Shown one piece after another: positions 34,322 to 43,844 of a DNA stretch of 64,000 nucleotides (position 1 is the stretch's first letter; every line of letters starts with the position of its first letter). The notes beneath the pieces were generated by a model. It did not search any database and had not been told where the DNA came from. It saw only the letters and a list, made by a program, of their open reading frames with translations. Origin of the DNA: Sphingobacterium sp. xlx-96 (GTDB taxonomy: Bacteria > Bacteroidota > Bacteroidia > Sphingobacteriales > Sphingobacteriaceae); NCBI RefSeq assembly GCF_011007365.1, contig NZ_WFKM01000005.1, positions 124,001-188,000 of the forward strand, read 5' to 3'. Made by a program: the position numbers and the translations under genes.

Positions 34322-36417
34322 TGAAGAACAGAACAATAGCATTATTAGGAAACCCAAACGTTGGGAAAACCTCTCTATTTAATCGTATTACCAAATTAAA
34401 CCAAAAAGTAGGGAACTACCCAGGTATCACTGTCGAGAAAAGGGAAGGAGCTATAAAAGTAGGCGATAAAAACTATAAGATCATTGATCTGCCTGGGACT
34501 TACACTTTGTTTCCGAATTCTTTAGATGAAGAAGTGGTCTTCAATACATTGGCGAATAAAAATACAGTTCCTGATTTGGTCGTAGTAGTTTCTGAACCCA
34601 GTACAATCAATCGCGGTATAGTGTTATATCAACAGGTACGTGAAGCTGGTCTTTCGGCAGTATTTGTTCTCAATATGATGGATGAGATTGAGGCCAAAGG
34701 CGTAGAAATTGATATACCTTCTCTTGAAAACTATCTCAAGACTAAAGTTTTCAGAACTAACGCCCGTACAGGAGAAGGAATAGATGAATTAACACGAAAT
34801 CTGGACGCACAGCCAGCGCCGTATTTTAATAGCTTGATGCTTCCTGAGGAATATCAAGCCCCCTTGAACGAGGCCAAGAAGCTATTTCCGCTCTCCACAG
34901 AATACCGCACATGGCAATATTTGGCTCAAGATAACATCAAGATCTTATCTGCAGAAGAGAACAATCAGCTCTCCGCTATACGGAGCAAATATGGTGTCAG
35001 CATACAGCAACTTCAAAAGGCAGAAGCCATGTTGCGTCAGGAAAAAATAAACAATGACCTTCAGCAAATATTATTTAAAAAAGAAAATAAAAAACTAAGT
35101 TTAACGGAGAGAATTGATAATATTCTTATCCATCCTATATATGGATACTTGATATTCTTCGGCATACTATTTTTAATATTTCAAGCCATATATAACTGGT
35201 CAGGACCATTGATGGATGGTGTTGATGAATTGTTTGCAAGCTTAGGTGAAGCTACCTCTGCGCTGATGCCCGAAGGTCCCCTAGCGAATCTTCTGGTCAA
35301 TGGCGTAATAGCGGGTATCGGAGGTATTGTAATATTCCTTCCTCAAATTATCATTCTATTTCTATTCATCTCATTGATGGAAGAGACCGGCTATATGAGT
35401 CGTGTAGTCTTCTTAATGGACCGATGGCTCAAACCATTTGGCCTAAACGGAAAGTCTGTAATACCATTGATGTCTGGTGTAGCCTGTGCTATCCCTGCCG
35501 TCATGTCGGCCCGTAATATTGAGAACCCCAAAGAACGGCTATTAACTATGTTGGTAACTCCATTCATGACCTGTTCTGCTCGACTTCCTATTTATGTGGT
35601 CATTATAGGCTTGGTCATTCCAGACAGCGTTTTTCTAGGTTTCAATATACAGGGGATTGTTTTATTTGCAATGTACATAATCGGCATCGTAGCAGCTTTG
35701 TTTTCGTCATTAATCCTGAATAAAGTAATAAAATCGGTTCGGAAATCGTATTTGATCTTTGAATTGCCTACATACAAAATGCCCGATTGGAAAAATGTAC
35801 TGAACACAGTATGGGAAAAATCTTCTGGTTTCTTATTTGGAGCGGGTAAAATAATTTTAGCAATTTCTGTTATACTTTGGGTGTTGGGCAATTTTGGCCC
35901 AAATGACAAATTCTCTGAACCAGAGAAATACATTACACAAGAGAACCCTCACTTTTCGCAAGAACAAATAGCTGACGAGGTGACTGCTTATAAGACGGAA
36001 TATTCTTATTTGGGCTATTTAGGTCGCGGCATTGAGCCTGTAATTGAGCCGTTGGGCTACGATTGGAAGATTGGAATAGGCTTACTAGCATCCTTTGCAG
36101 CCAGAGAGGTGTTCGTTGGTACTGTAGCTGTAGTATATTCCTTAGGAGAAGATCTGGATATTGAAGATAACGATCAAAAACAGACATTATTCACTAGGAT
36201 GAAATCGGAAATCAATCGCAATACAGGTCAACCTACTTATAATTTAGCTTCAGGAGTGTCACTCCTGTTATTTTATGCATTTGCTATGCAATGTATGGCC
36301 ACTATTGGCGTTGTAAAAAGAGAGACCGGTTCGTGGAAATGGACTTTGATTCAAGCCGGTTTCATGACCGGGCTTGCTTATATTGCAGCGTTGATCGCGT
36401 ATCAACTATTAAAATAA
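34321..36417 (+). CDS. feoB: Ferrous iron transport protein B
   Basis: The 698-residue inner-membrane Fe2+ transporter has an N-terminal G domain with G1 GNPNVGKTS (about 9-17), switch NYPGITVEKREG, G3 DLPGTY and G4 NMMD. A GDI-like helical domain covers about 160-250. The membrane part has the two Gate motifs, including GVACAIPAVMSARN, SARLPIYVV and GLLASFAAREVFVGT. Length and motifs are normal. It is followed 11 bp later by a Cys-rich small protein gene. Confidence 0.97.
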   Translation: MKNRTIALLGNPNVGKTSLFNRITKLNQKVGNYPGITVEKREGAIKVGDKNYKIIDLPGTYTLFPNSLDEEVVFNTLANKNTVPDLVVVVSEPSTINRGIVLYQQVREAGLSAVFVLNMMDEIEAKGVEIDIPSLENYLKTKVFRTNARTGEGIDELTRNLDAQPAPYFNSLMLPEEYQAPLNEAKKLFPLSTEYRTWQYLAQDNIKILSAEENNQLSAIRSKYGVSIQQLQKAEAMLRQEKINNDLQQILFKKENKKLSLTERIDNILIHPIYGYLIFFGILFLIFQAIYNWSGPLMDGVDELFASLGEATSALMPEGPLANLLVNGVIAGIGGIVIFLPQIIILFLFISLMEETGYMSRVVFLMDRWLKPFGLNGKSVIPLMSGVACAIPAVMSARNIENPKERLLTMLVTPFMTCSARLPIYVVIIGLVIPDSVFLGFNIQGIVLFAMYIIGIVAALFSSLILNKVIKSVRKSYLIFELPTYKMPDWKNVLNTVWEKSSGFLFGAGKIILAISVILWVLGNFGPNDKFSEPEKYITQENPHFSQEQIADEVTAYKTEYSYLGYLGRGIEPVIEPLGYDWKIGIGLLASFAAREVFVGTVAVVYSLGEDLDIEDNDQKQTLFTRMKSEINRNTGQPTYNLASGVSLLLFYAFAMQCMATIGVVKRETGSWKWTLIQAGFMTGLAYIAALIAYQLLK

Positions 36418-36428
36418 TTATTCAAGCT

Positions 36429-36575
36429 ATGATGTACATTCAATATGCTATTATCGCAATTGTTTTTATCGTTGCAATACTATTTATGGTAAAGAAATTC
36501 ATGCCTTCTAAAAGAAAAAGTGGAGGCTGTGGCAAAGGTTGTGGTTGTAGTTTCTCAGAAAAAGCCGAAAATTAA
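36429..36575 (+). CDS. FeoB-associated Cys-rich membrane protein
   Basis: The 48-residue protein has an N-terminal membrane helix (YIQYAIIAIVFIVAILFMV) and a C-terminal metal-binding-like tail GGCGKGCGCSF with three Cys. Two successive ATG codons (36429, 36432) can start it. Proteins of this type regularly follow feoB in Bacteroidota and Firmicutes, where FeoC is absent; the role is not established. It is the last gene of the feo operon, which ends in a strong hairpin. Confidence 0.88.
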   Translation: MMYIQYAIIAIVFIVAILFMVKKFMPSKRKSGGCGKGCGCSFSEKAEN

Positions 36576-36582
36576 AAAATGG

Positions 36583-36620
36583 ATATTACTTTAGGGTTTG
36601 TTGAATCCCTAAAGTAATAT
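36583..36620. terminator. Bidirectional terminator between the feo operon and dinB
   Basis: A 14-bp perfect stem (atattactttaggg with its complement) and 10-base loop fill the 46-bp gap between two convergent genes. Confidence 0.87.
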
Positions 36621-36621
36621 A

Positions 36622-37692
36622 TTAAAACAAACTCAACTGTCCGTTTCTGGGCGCATCAAATTCGTGTTCAAAAAAATTGGATACGGTAATCCCTAAAAGC
36701 CTGACTTTCCGATCTTCAAAGTTCACTTTATCCAAAAGCGTCTCAGCCTCATCTTTCAATTGCTGATAACTTGATAAAAAATGAGAGCCTGTATAGCTTC
36801 TTGTTAATAAGGAGAAGTCTGCAAACTTTACTTTTAGCGTCAGGGTTCTACCTGAAACCGACTTAATATCGAGTCGCTTACTCAATTTATAGCAAAGATG
36901 ATCCAGCTCGATTTTCATGTCATCAAGCTCTAAAATATCCCGTGTAAAGGTATCCTCTACGCCAATAGATTTTGCTACTCGATTAGAACGTACCGGCCGA
37001 TCATCATTACCACGTACCATATGGTAAAAAAAACTTCCTGACTTTCCAAAGTCACGGATCAACTGTGCTTCGGAAAAACATTTCAAATCACTTCCTAGAT
37101 GAATCCCCTTCCTTTTCATTTTTTCAGCTGTCACCTTTCCTACTCCAAAGAAGCGCTCAATCGGTAAAGACTCCAAAAACTTAACAATTTTAGAGGGGCC
37201 TATAAATGTCAACCCGTCTGGTTTATTGTAGTCGGATGCGATCTTTGCAATAAACTTATTTACAGAGACTCCTGCTGAGGCCGTCAGATTAAGTTCGCTC
37301 TTAATGGCTTCTTTAATCTCTTTCGCGATTTCTATGGCAGATCCTATCCCTTTCTTATCCGCTGTCACATCTAAATAAGCTTCGTCCAGGGAAAGGGGTT
37401 CAATCAAGTCGGTATAACGTCTAAAAATCTCGCGGATATGTACAGATACCTCTTTGTATACGTCAAATCTAGGATATACAAATATAATATCTGGACACAG
37501 TTGTAGTGCCTGTCGGGAGGGCATAGCAGATTTGACACCGAAGCGCCGTGCTTCATAACTTGAAGTTGCCACCACCCCTCGTCCATCAGGAGATCCGCCT
37601 ACTGCTATTGGCTTTCCACGGAGCTCTGGAAAATCACGCTGCTCAACAGAAGCATAAAACGAATCCATATCAACATGGATGATTTTTCTCAT
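36622..37692 (-). CDS. dinB: DNA polymerase IV (Y-family)
   Basis: The 356-residue protein has the palm residues of the Y-family: HVDMDSFYASVEQ (first metal Asp) and LSLDEAYLDVT (SLDE, catalytic Asp-Glu). The finger region AVGGSPDGRGVVATSSYEAR and the thumb helix-hairpin-helix (FFGVGKVTAEKMKRKGIH) follow. The little-finger domain covers about 240-340. The C-terminus GQLSLF is a canonical beta-clamp-binding motif. It performs translesion synthesis. The gene is solitary and convergent with the feo operon; no LexA-type box is visible upstream. Confidence 0.96.
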   Translation of the reverse strand: MRKIIHVDMDSFYASVEQRDFPELRGKPIAVGGSPDGRGVVATSSYEARRFGVKSAMPSRQALQLCPDIIFVYPRFDVYKEVSVHIREIFRRYTDLIEPLSLDEAYLDVTADKKGIGSAIEIAKEIKEAIKSELNLTASAGVSVNKFIAKIASDYNKPDGLTFIGPSKIVKFLESLPIERFFGVGKVTAEKMKRKGIHLGSDLKCFSEAQLIRDFGKSGSFFYHMVRGNDDRPVRSNRVAKSIGVEDTFTRDILELDDMKIELDHLCYKLSKRLDIKSVSGRTLTLKVKFADFSLLTRSYTGSHFLSSYQQLKDEAETLLDKVNFEDRKVRLLGITVSNFFEHEFDAPRNGQLSLF

Positions 37693-37769
37693 TCTCTCCC
37701 TTTATACCTTGTTAATATTAAAATTATGTTAAATAAATATTATGAAATGATTACCTTAGGCTTTAGTAT

Positions 37770-37799
37770 TTTGCAATCACCTCATTAACCCTATATTTG
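37770..37799 (+). promoter_or_regulatory. Complete TTTG / TAnnTTTG promoter of the porin gene
   Basis: TTTG (37770-37773) and TATATTTG (37792-37799) are separated by 18 bp, a full match to the Bacteroidota housekeeping promoter. The ATG follows about 73 bp later. Confidence 0.75.
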
Positions 37800-37872
37800 C
37801 GTAAAATTAATGTTAAGCCACAAAGACTTAATACCATACACCAAAATTAGATTTTAAATTTAAAGAATAACA

Positions 37873-39102
37873 ATGCAGTACCACAATTTTAAAACGTTTT
37901 TTTTTCGTCAAAAAGCCTTAATAACAGCTCCTCTACTCATACTTCTGGGCATCAGCAACTTGAAAGCTCAGGAAAGAGATGACCGGGCTACCATTTTAAA
38001 TTTTAAAGGTATCCAATATACATCTAAAGATTCCTTGTTCTACACCAACTTTAGATTTAGGATGCAGAACAGATTGGGATACAGTAATGTCTTGGATGGA
38101 GAAGATAATGAAAAATTTGACGCTAGAATACGTAGATTGCGTATGCGTATGGATGGCTATATATACACCCCAAAGATATCCTATTCTGTTCAGCTCGCCT
38201 TTACCCGTTCAGATCAGGATTTTGATGATACGGGAATACCAAATATTGTACGTGATGCGGTGATGTTCTATAACTTTTCAGATGATTTTTACATTTCTTT
38301 TGGACAGAACAAATTGCCTGGAAACAGACAACGTGTAAACTCTTCGGGACAATTACAGTTTGCCGACCGCTCCTTGGTCAACAGTAATTTTACGGTAGAC
38401 CGGGATTTTGGGATAAGCTTCAACTTAAGTAAAAAGCTTGGTTCCATGCCAATTAATGCAAAGGCTGCGATATCTACTGGAGAGGGGCGTCCCGCAAACT
38501 CTACCGATGATGGACTGGCATACACTGGTCGTGTGGAGTTTTTACCTTTAGGAGAGTTTGTGAACGGTGGTGACTACTCGGAAGGTGATATTGAAAGAGA
38601 AGTGACGCCAAAGCTTTCTATTGGCGGTGGTTACAGCTACAACGACAGAACTACACGTGAGGGAGGGCAGACAGGTAAATATGTACAGAACCCTTTCACT
38701 TTAAAAACAGCTTTCGCTGATGCAATCTTTAAATATCAAGGATTTGCATATCAAGCAGAGTATATGCGCAGAGATGTAGACAATCCAATAAACAACACAA
38801 CGGGTGATAAACCTGAAGAAACCTATGCTTATAAGGGGTGGGGATTAAACCAACAAACTTCCTATTTATTAAATCACGGTTATGAGATCGCAGGTCGGTA
38901 TACCTACTTAAAACCGCATCAGCAAATATCTAAATTTGAGACTCAAACCGAAGTAATCGAAATTGGCTTGACAAAGTATATGAAAGCACATCGTCTCAAA
39001 TTCCAGTTAAATGCTAACTATACCGTAAAAGAGGGAAACTATAAGAACTCGCATAGTAAAAACATATTAGGGGCCATGTTTCAGGTGGAACTTGGAATTT
39101 AA
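37873..39102 (+). CDS. Porin, OprO/OprP (phosphate-selective) family
   Basis: The 409-residue protein has a signal peptide (to about residue 33, ending LKAQ) and a beta-barrel of 16 to 18 strands. The N-terminal strands YTNFRFRMQNRLGY, KFDARIRRLRMRMDGYIYTP and FYISFGQNKLPGNRQR match the OprP/OprO family start. The C-terminus is GAMFQVELGI, slightly atypical because it ends in Ile rather than Phe. It probably passes phosphate, pyrophosphate or other anions through the outer membrane. No pho box is recognised upstream, so phosphate specificity is not shown. Confidence 0.85.
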   Translation: MQYHNFKTFFFRQKALITAPLLILLGISNLKAQERDDRATILNFKGIQYTSKDSLFYTNFRFRMQNRLGYSNVLDGEDNEKFDARIRRLRMRMDGYIYTPKISYSVQLAFTRSDQDFDDTGIPNIVRDAVMFYNFSDDFYISFGQNKLPGNRQRVNSSGQLQFADRSLVNSNFTVDRDFGISFNLSKKLGSMPINAKAAISTGEGRPANSTDDGLAYTGRVEFLPLGEFVNGGDYSEGDIEREVTPKLSIGGGYSYNDRTTREGGQTGKYVQNPFTLKTAFADAIFKYQGFAYQAEYMRRDVDNPINNTTGDKPEETYAYKGWGLNQQTSYLLNHGYEIAGRYTYLKPHQQISKFETQTEVIEIGLTKYMKAHRLKFQLNANYTVKEGNYKNSHSKNILGAMFQVELGI

Positions 39103-39127
39103 TACATTGATACGTTATCAGAAGATC

Positions 39128-39154
39128 GCCAGACAAAGTCTGGCATTTTTTTTA
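39128..39154 (+). terminator. Intrinsic terminator of the porin gene
   Basis: A 7-bp GC-rich stem (gccagac with gtctggc), a 3-base loop and a following run of T (attttttttt) lie 25 bp after the porin stop. Confidence 0.88.
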
Positions 39155-39332
39155 CTCAAAAATATGGGATCAACGATCTTCTTACATCCTTCAAAAAAAG
39201 AAATATTCCTATTTCACAAAACTAGAGGTGAATACTTATCTTTAACAGTTAAATAAAAAGATTTACAAGGCTTATTGTTACTTATTAATAAAGGAGCGAC
39301 AAGCACATATATTTTGATTTAGAGAGAATTTA

Positions 39333-40454
39333 ATGAAATACTATATTATTGCAGGAGAAACATCAGGAGATCTACATGGCGCGAATCTGATAAAAGCATT
39401 AAAAATTGAAGATCCCGATGCCGTATTCAAAGTTGTAGGTGGAGACCGTATGCAACAAGAAGCCGATCAGACAGCATTAGTTCACACGTCTGAAATGGCT
39501 TTTATGGGTTTCGTAGAAGTAATAAAAAACTTAGGGACAATAAGCAAGAATCTTAAAAAGGTAAAAAAGGATATTCTTGATTTTAATCCGGACACAGTCA
39601 TCCTTATTGATTTCCCCGGTTTTAACTTAAAAATTGCCTCCTTCGCAAAAGCACATGAGATAAAAACCTCTTATTATATTTCACCAAAAATATGGGCGTG
39701 GAACCAAGGTCGCGTACATAAGATTAAAAAGATAGTCGATCACATGTTTTGTATCCTGCCTTTTGAAGTAGATTTCTACAAAAGATTCGGCATGAAGGTG
39801 GACTACGTGGGCAATCCACTACTCGACGCTATATCTAACTATTCATTCAATCCTGGTTTTTTGAAAAAAAACCATTTATCAGAAGCTCCGATCATCGCTC
39901 TACTTCCGGGCAGTCGAAAAATGGAAATAGAGCAGATATTGCCGGATATGATTGATCTTTACTTTGCATTTCCAAAGCATCAACTTATTATTGCTGGTGC
40001 TCCCAACTTTGAAGCATCCTACTATCAAAAATATGTGGGAGATCTGGAAATACCTATCATCTTTGATCAAACATATGACTTGCTAAAACATGCAGATGCT
40101 GCGGTCGTGACAAGTGGTACTGCTACGCTGGAGACAGGTATATTAAAAGTACCACAGGTTGTTGTGTACAAAGCCAATCCGATTTCCGTATGGTTAGCAC
40201 GAAAATTAATAAAGGTAAAATTTATTTCGTTGGTAAATCTGATCAACAACTACCTTTCGGTCATCGAACTTATACAACAAGAATGTAATCCACAACAAAT
40301 TCGTGATGAAATTGGAAAAATCCTCTCTGAAAAGGAACATAGGGACAGTATTATGGAAAACTATGAAATCTTGGCCGGCAAACTTGGTGCACCTGGGGCT
40401 TCAGAAAAAACAGCCAAATTAATCCTTTACTACCTAAACGAAGTCAAAGAATAA
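39333..40454 (+). CDS. lpxB: Lipid-A-disaccharide synthase LpxB
   Basis: The 373-residue GT19 glycosyltransferase starts YYIIAGETSGDLHGANLI (the LpxB signature GE.SGD.). It has MGFVEVIKNL, DFPGFNLKIA, YYISPKIWAWNQGR and LPGSRKMEIEQILPDM as conserved blocks. Near the C-terminus VTSGTATLETGILKVPQVVVYK is the second-substrate site. It joins UDP-diacylglucosamine to lipid X in lipid A synthesis, on the inner face of the inner membrane. It stands alone here, away from the other lpx genes. Confidence 0.96.
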   Translation: MKYYIIAGETSGDLHGANLIKALKIEDPDAVFKVVGGDRMQQEADQTALVHTSEMAFMGFVEVIKNLGTISKNLKKVKKDILDFNPDTVILIDFPGFNLKIASFAKAHEIKTSYYISPKIWAWNQGRVHKIKKIVDHMFCILPFEVDFYKRFGMKVDYVGNPLLDAISNYSFNPGFLKKNHLSEAPIIALLPGSRKMEIEQILPDMIDLYFAFPKHQLIIAGAPNFEASYYQKYVGDLEIPIIFDQTYDLLKHADAAVVTSGTATLETGILKVPQVVVYKANPISVWLARKLIKVKFISLVNLINNYLSVIELIQQECNPQQIRDEIGKILSEKEHRDSIMENYEILAGKLGAPGASEKTAKLILYYLNEVKE

Positions 40455-40518
40455 AAGCTCCTATATATAAGGTAGGTGATCGGGAGTTTGATGGTATAAC
40501 ATTAAAAAGCAAAAGAAA

Positions 40519-41157
40519 ATGAAAATTAACAAAAAACTAGGATTAATGACTTTTCTGATAGCGATCTATTCCCTAACTATCGGACAAACAGCTGATATAC
40601 ATATCAGCAAATTGGAATTGAATAAAAAAGAAAAAAAGGTGTTTAACGATCGGGATTCATCTGCTGTAGTCCACATTGACACCTTGATTATGAAAGATAG
40701 GTCGTCATTACAATTCTACGGAAAAAAAGAAGTGAAACTAGTCGTAAAACACGCAGAAATTGGAGATAGGGCATTCATTTCTGGACAAGCTGGACAGAAC
40801 AATGCATCTAATTTTGACATTGATATTAATTTCAAGAAATTAGGTTCATTGTACGTCATAGCTAGGGGGCAGGATGCAAACAACGGTATGCGTACGGATC
40901 CGAATGGGGATGCTGGTATTGTAAACCTGGTCTATGATCCTACTGGTACCACACCACAAACGGAGAATAAAAAACAAAAAAATTATCTCTTTGTTGATAT
41001 CACACCAGGGGGACTCCACGTAACACCAAGCTCTGAAATAACGAATATCTATTCTAGAATAGCAACCTCTCCATCTGGCCTTCGCGGACTACCACAAGGA
41101 CAGATTTATTCTGGATCCCCCGGTAAAGAGGGAAAAGTAACGATCCGTAGCAAATAA
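40519..41157 (+). CDS. Secreted protein of unknown function
   Basis: The 212-residue protein has a signal peptide (residues 1-23, ending TIGQ). The mature part begins ADIHISKLELNKKEKKVF and is rich in beta strands, Gly and Asn (GQAGQNNASNFDIDINF). No family is recognised. It starts 65 bp after lpxB and may be transcribed with it. It is followed by a strong terminator. Confidence 0.7.
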   Translation: MKINKKLGLMTFLIAIYSLTIGQTADIHISKLELNKKEKKVFNDRDSSAVVHIDTLIMKDRSSLQFYGKKEVKLVVKHAEIGDRAFISGQAGQNNASNFDIDINFKKLGSLYVIARGQDANNGMRTDPNGDAGIVNLVYDPTGTTPQTENKKQKNYLFVDITPGGLHVTPSSEITNIYSRIATSPSGLRGLPQGQIYSGSPGKEGKVTIRSK

Positions 41158-41159
41158 AT

Positions 41160-41199
41160 AAAAAGGTCTGTATCATTATTTCTGATACAGACCTTTTTT
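41160..41199. terminator. Terminator after the secreted-protein gene
   Basis: A 16-bp stem (aaaaaggtctgtatca with its complement) and short loop end in TTTTTT. It begins 3 bp past the stop at 41157 and is symmetric enough to serve the convergent fucosidase gene as well. Confidence 0.9.
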
Positions 41200-41341
41200 C
41201 TGAAAGGGGGCCTATTATTGATTCATTTTAACTTTCCGTTGCATTAATTTCCTTCAAGATTTTTCCCACTACCCATAAGATCGGGTTCGGTTCATGTCTA
41301 TTGGAGATCGACCAGCTACCAGAACATAAAAGTAATATAGA

Positions 41342-43168
41342 CTAAAGATTGCTTTCTATGGCTTTTACCTCTTCTGCATACAATTCTATAGGCTTATCCA
41401 ATAGTACAGCAACAACCGTATGATAGCTGTCTAACCTATCTTTTGGAACGTCTATATAAACAATCCCAGGGATAGCACTCCAATATAATTTGTTATAAAC
41501 CTTGTGACTTATCATCGAACCCTCACCTACTATACGTACTCGGGCAATAGTATTTTTCAACCCTTTGATAGCGATAGGCCCAGTAGGTTGACCTTCAATA
41601 AATAGATACAGTGTCTGCCGATCTCGGGATAAAGCCGTATTTCCGATATAATGTCCTTCGGCTATCCCTTTATGGGCATCGTGCAGGACCTCGGCATGTT
41701 TCAACACCCAATCCTTAGTTTTTTGATCTGAAAATTTTAGATCTTTTGACAACACACTGCCGTCATCATTCATGTGTCCCGAAAACAAATTAGCTCCTGC
41801 CGAAGTAAAAGCTACAATATCACGTATAGCACTCGGGCTATTTTTAGCACTTAGTACATCGGCAAGAACGGGTATAACCTCAGCATGATCAAACTCAAAA
41901 TGGGGACGATCACCAAACTCTATCGCAATTACTGAAGCTGTAGGATCAAAATCATTTGTTGTCATATTCAAGCTTAAAGTATAACCATCATATTTATAGT
42001 CTACTTTTTCAGAACTACCGATAAAACGGACGTGAACAGGCTTCGATTGCAAACCATTTATCTGAAGATAATTTTTCATCTCATCTAAATATATATACAC
42101 AGTCTTGCCGTCTTTAGAGAGACTATTTTTTTCAGCTATGAAAGCAGGTGATACTCCTGCCCTAGTGCCATAAATCGCTTCCTTATATTTACTCGTCCAA
42201 CGTCCCAATTCTTTTAGGATCTTCACTTGTTCTTCTGGAATGGTACCATCCGCTTTAGGTCCGATATCCAATAATAGATTACCTCCCATTGCAATACAAT
42301 CGATAAATGTCCGTACAATCATATTTGGTGTTTTATAATTGGTATCAAAATGTTGGTATCCCCAAGAATCATTCATCGTATAACACAGTTCCCAATATCG
42401 ATCCGCTGGTCGCTTCACCGGTACTCCTTGTTCGGGGGTAGCATAGTCTCCATGATGATTTAATCTGGAGTTAACAATGATATTTGGATTGTACCGGCGT
42501 AATAAACTTAATGTCTGCTCAGCTTTCCACTCTTCAGCACTATGCTCCCAGTCACCATCAAACCACAATAGATCAGGATGATACTGCGTTGACAACTCGG
42601 CCAACTGCCCTTGATAGTAGTCAACAAACTGTGCCCAACGCTTAGGCTCATCTTTTAGGACATAACGTTTACGGGAACGCGTAACCACATCATAATAGGG
42701 GTGACTCCAATCGGGCAGAGAGTAATAAAGTCCCGTTTTCAATCCGGCCTTTTTAGCAGCAGTTATAAACGGCGTCAACACATCTTTCTTCACGTTAGCA
42801 TGTTTAGATACTGTCAATGCTTTATCTGTTTTGCTATCCCACAATGCGATTCCGTCATGATGTTTGGTCGTGATCACCGTATATTGTGCTCCTGACTCTT
42901 TAATCAGATTGGCCCAGTCCTGAGGCTTGTATTCTTTTGCGGTAAAACCTTGAAGCTGCTTCAAATAATTATCATGGCTCATATAATTATTGAAGAATGA
43001 CCAAGATTCCGAAACACCATTGACGGCATACACCCCCCAATGGATAAAAATGCCCAATTTAGCATCATCAAACCATGCCATCTTCTCATCCTTGGGAAGA
43101 CTATTTTGCCCATACGATTTAGCAAATAAAAAAACTAACACTAATCCAATAAAAAGTCGCTTGATCAT
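41342..43168 (-). CDS. Alpha-L-fucosidase, glycoside hydrolase family 29
   Basis: The protein is 608 residues from the ATG at 43168 (MIKRLFIGLV), which gives a proper signal peptide ending SYGQ; the frame runs on to 43291 but would overlap the rnhA start. The GH29 barrel covers about 25-370: WFDDAKLGIFIHWGVYAV, TTKHHDGIALWDSK (substrate His pair), and PDLLWFDGDWEH, where the Asp of WFDG is the nucleophile. Two similar C-terminal beta modules follow (DEMKNYLQINGLQ and IEGQPTGPIAIKGL). It removes alpha-linked fucose, probably in the periplasm. It is not linked to the SusCD genes at 1-6 kb. Confidence 0.95.
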   Translation of the reverse strand: MIKRLFIGLVLVFLFAKSYGQNSLPKDEKMAWFDDAKLGIFIHWGVYAVNGVSESWSFFNNYMSHDNYLKQLQGFTAKEYKPQDWANLIKESGAQYTVITTKHHDGIALWDSKTDKALTVSKHANVKKDVLTPFITAAKKAGLKTGLYYSLPDWSHPYYDVVTRSRKRYVLKDEPKRWAQFVDYYQGQLAELSTQYHPDLLWFDGDWEHSAEEWKAEQTLSLLRRYNPNIIVNSRLNHHGDYATPEQGVPVKRPADRYWELCYTMNDSWGYQHFDTNYKTPNMIVRTFIDCIAMGGNLLLDIGPKADGTIPEEQVKILKELGRWTSKYKEAIYGTRAGVSPAFIAEKNSLSKDGKTVYIYLDEMKNYLQINGLQSKPVHVRFIGSSEKVDYKYDGYTLSLNMTTNDFDPTASVIAIEFGDRPHFEFDHAEVIPVLADVLSAKNSPSAIRDIVAFTSAGANLFSGHMNDDGSVLSKDLKFSDQKTKDWVLKHAEVLHDAHKGIAEGHYIGNTALSRDRQTLYLFIEGQPTGPIAIKGLKNTIARVRIVGEGSMISHKVYNKLYWSAIPGIVYIDVPKDRLDSYHTVVAVLLDKPIELYAEEVKAIESNL

Positions 43169-43247
43169 AAATTTAAAGTTCAATAAACTAAAATAAGATA
43201 TATCATCAGCAATGGCAAATTTTACTAACGAATAACGATTTATAATG

Positions 43248-43255
43248 TATTTTTG
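43248..43255 (+). promoter_or_regulatory. TAnnTTTG box immediately upstream of rnhA
   Basis: TATTTTTG ends only 5 bp before the rnhA ATG at 43261, so transcription may start at or next to the start codon. A TTTA lies about 23 bp upstream. Confidence 0.5.
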
Positions 43256-43260
43256 TGTTA

Positions 43261-43752
43261 ATGATAGAACTTTACACAGACGGTGCTTCAAGCGGAAATC
43301 CCGGCCCAGGAGGTTACGGCACTATACTAAGAACCATCTATACAGGTAGCAACCCAGCTTTTCAGGGTAAATTGATCGAAAAAGAGTTTTCAGGAGGATT
43401 TCGTAAGACAACCAATAACCGAATGGAGTTAATGGCCGTAATAATTGGTCTAGAGGCACTTAAAAACATAAAGCAGAAAGTCACCATTTATTCCGATTCT
43501 AAATATGTGATCGACGCAATAGACAAAAGATGGGTATATGGCTGGATGCAAAAAGGTTTTCAGGGCAAAAAAAACAAGGATCTGTGGATCCGTCTAATGC
43601 AATCTTACAAACTACATGAAATCAAACTTGTCTGGGTAAAAGGTCATGCTGGTCATCCGTTAAATGAACGTTGTGATCAATTAGCTGTAGCCGCATCAAA
43701 GGATAAAACAAACTGGAAAATAGACTCCGTCTTTGAAATGGAAGATCAATAA
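43261..43752 (+). CDS. rnhA: Ribonuclease HI
   Basis: The protein is 163 residues from the ATG at 43261; an in-frame GTG at 43255 overlaps the promoter box and is unlikely. The RNase H core residues are visible: Asp of YTDGASSGNPGPGGYG (D8-type), Glu of NRMELMAVI, Asp of YSDSKYVIDAI and the final Asp of NERCDQLAV. GWMQKGFQGKKNKDLW is the handle region. It degrades the RNA of RNA-DNA hybrids. It is divergent from the fucosidase gene across 92 bp. Confidence 0.95.
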   Translation: MIELYTDGASSGNPGPGGYGTILRTIYTGSNPAFQGKLIEKEFSGGFRKTTNNRMELMAVIIGLEALKNIKQKVTIYSDSKYVIDAIDKRWVYGWMQKGFQGKKNKDLWIRLMQSYKLHEIKLVWVKGHAGHPLNERCDQLAVAASKDKTNWKIDSVFEMEDQ

Positions 43753-43830
43753 TAACCCTCCACTGGAGTTCCGTTCTTCAAAAAAAAGAATACTTACCGA
43801 AAAACTTTCGCTATAATCATAAGCAATGTT

Positions 43831-43838
43831 TATTTTTG
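43831..43838 (+). promoter_or_regulatory. TAnnTTTG box immediately upstream of purM
   Basis: TATTTTTG ends 6 bp before the ATG at 43845. TTTC (43806-43809) is 21 bp upstream as a 3-of-4 match to the -33 TTTG. The leader would be nearly absent. Confidence 0.55.
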
Positions 43839-43844
43839 TACAAG

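Noticed and set aside
41342..43168. Fucosidase as part of a polysaccharide-utilisation locus with SusC/SusD
   Set aside because: It lies 35 kb from the SusCD genes with housekeeping genes between and no SusCD of its own.
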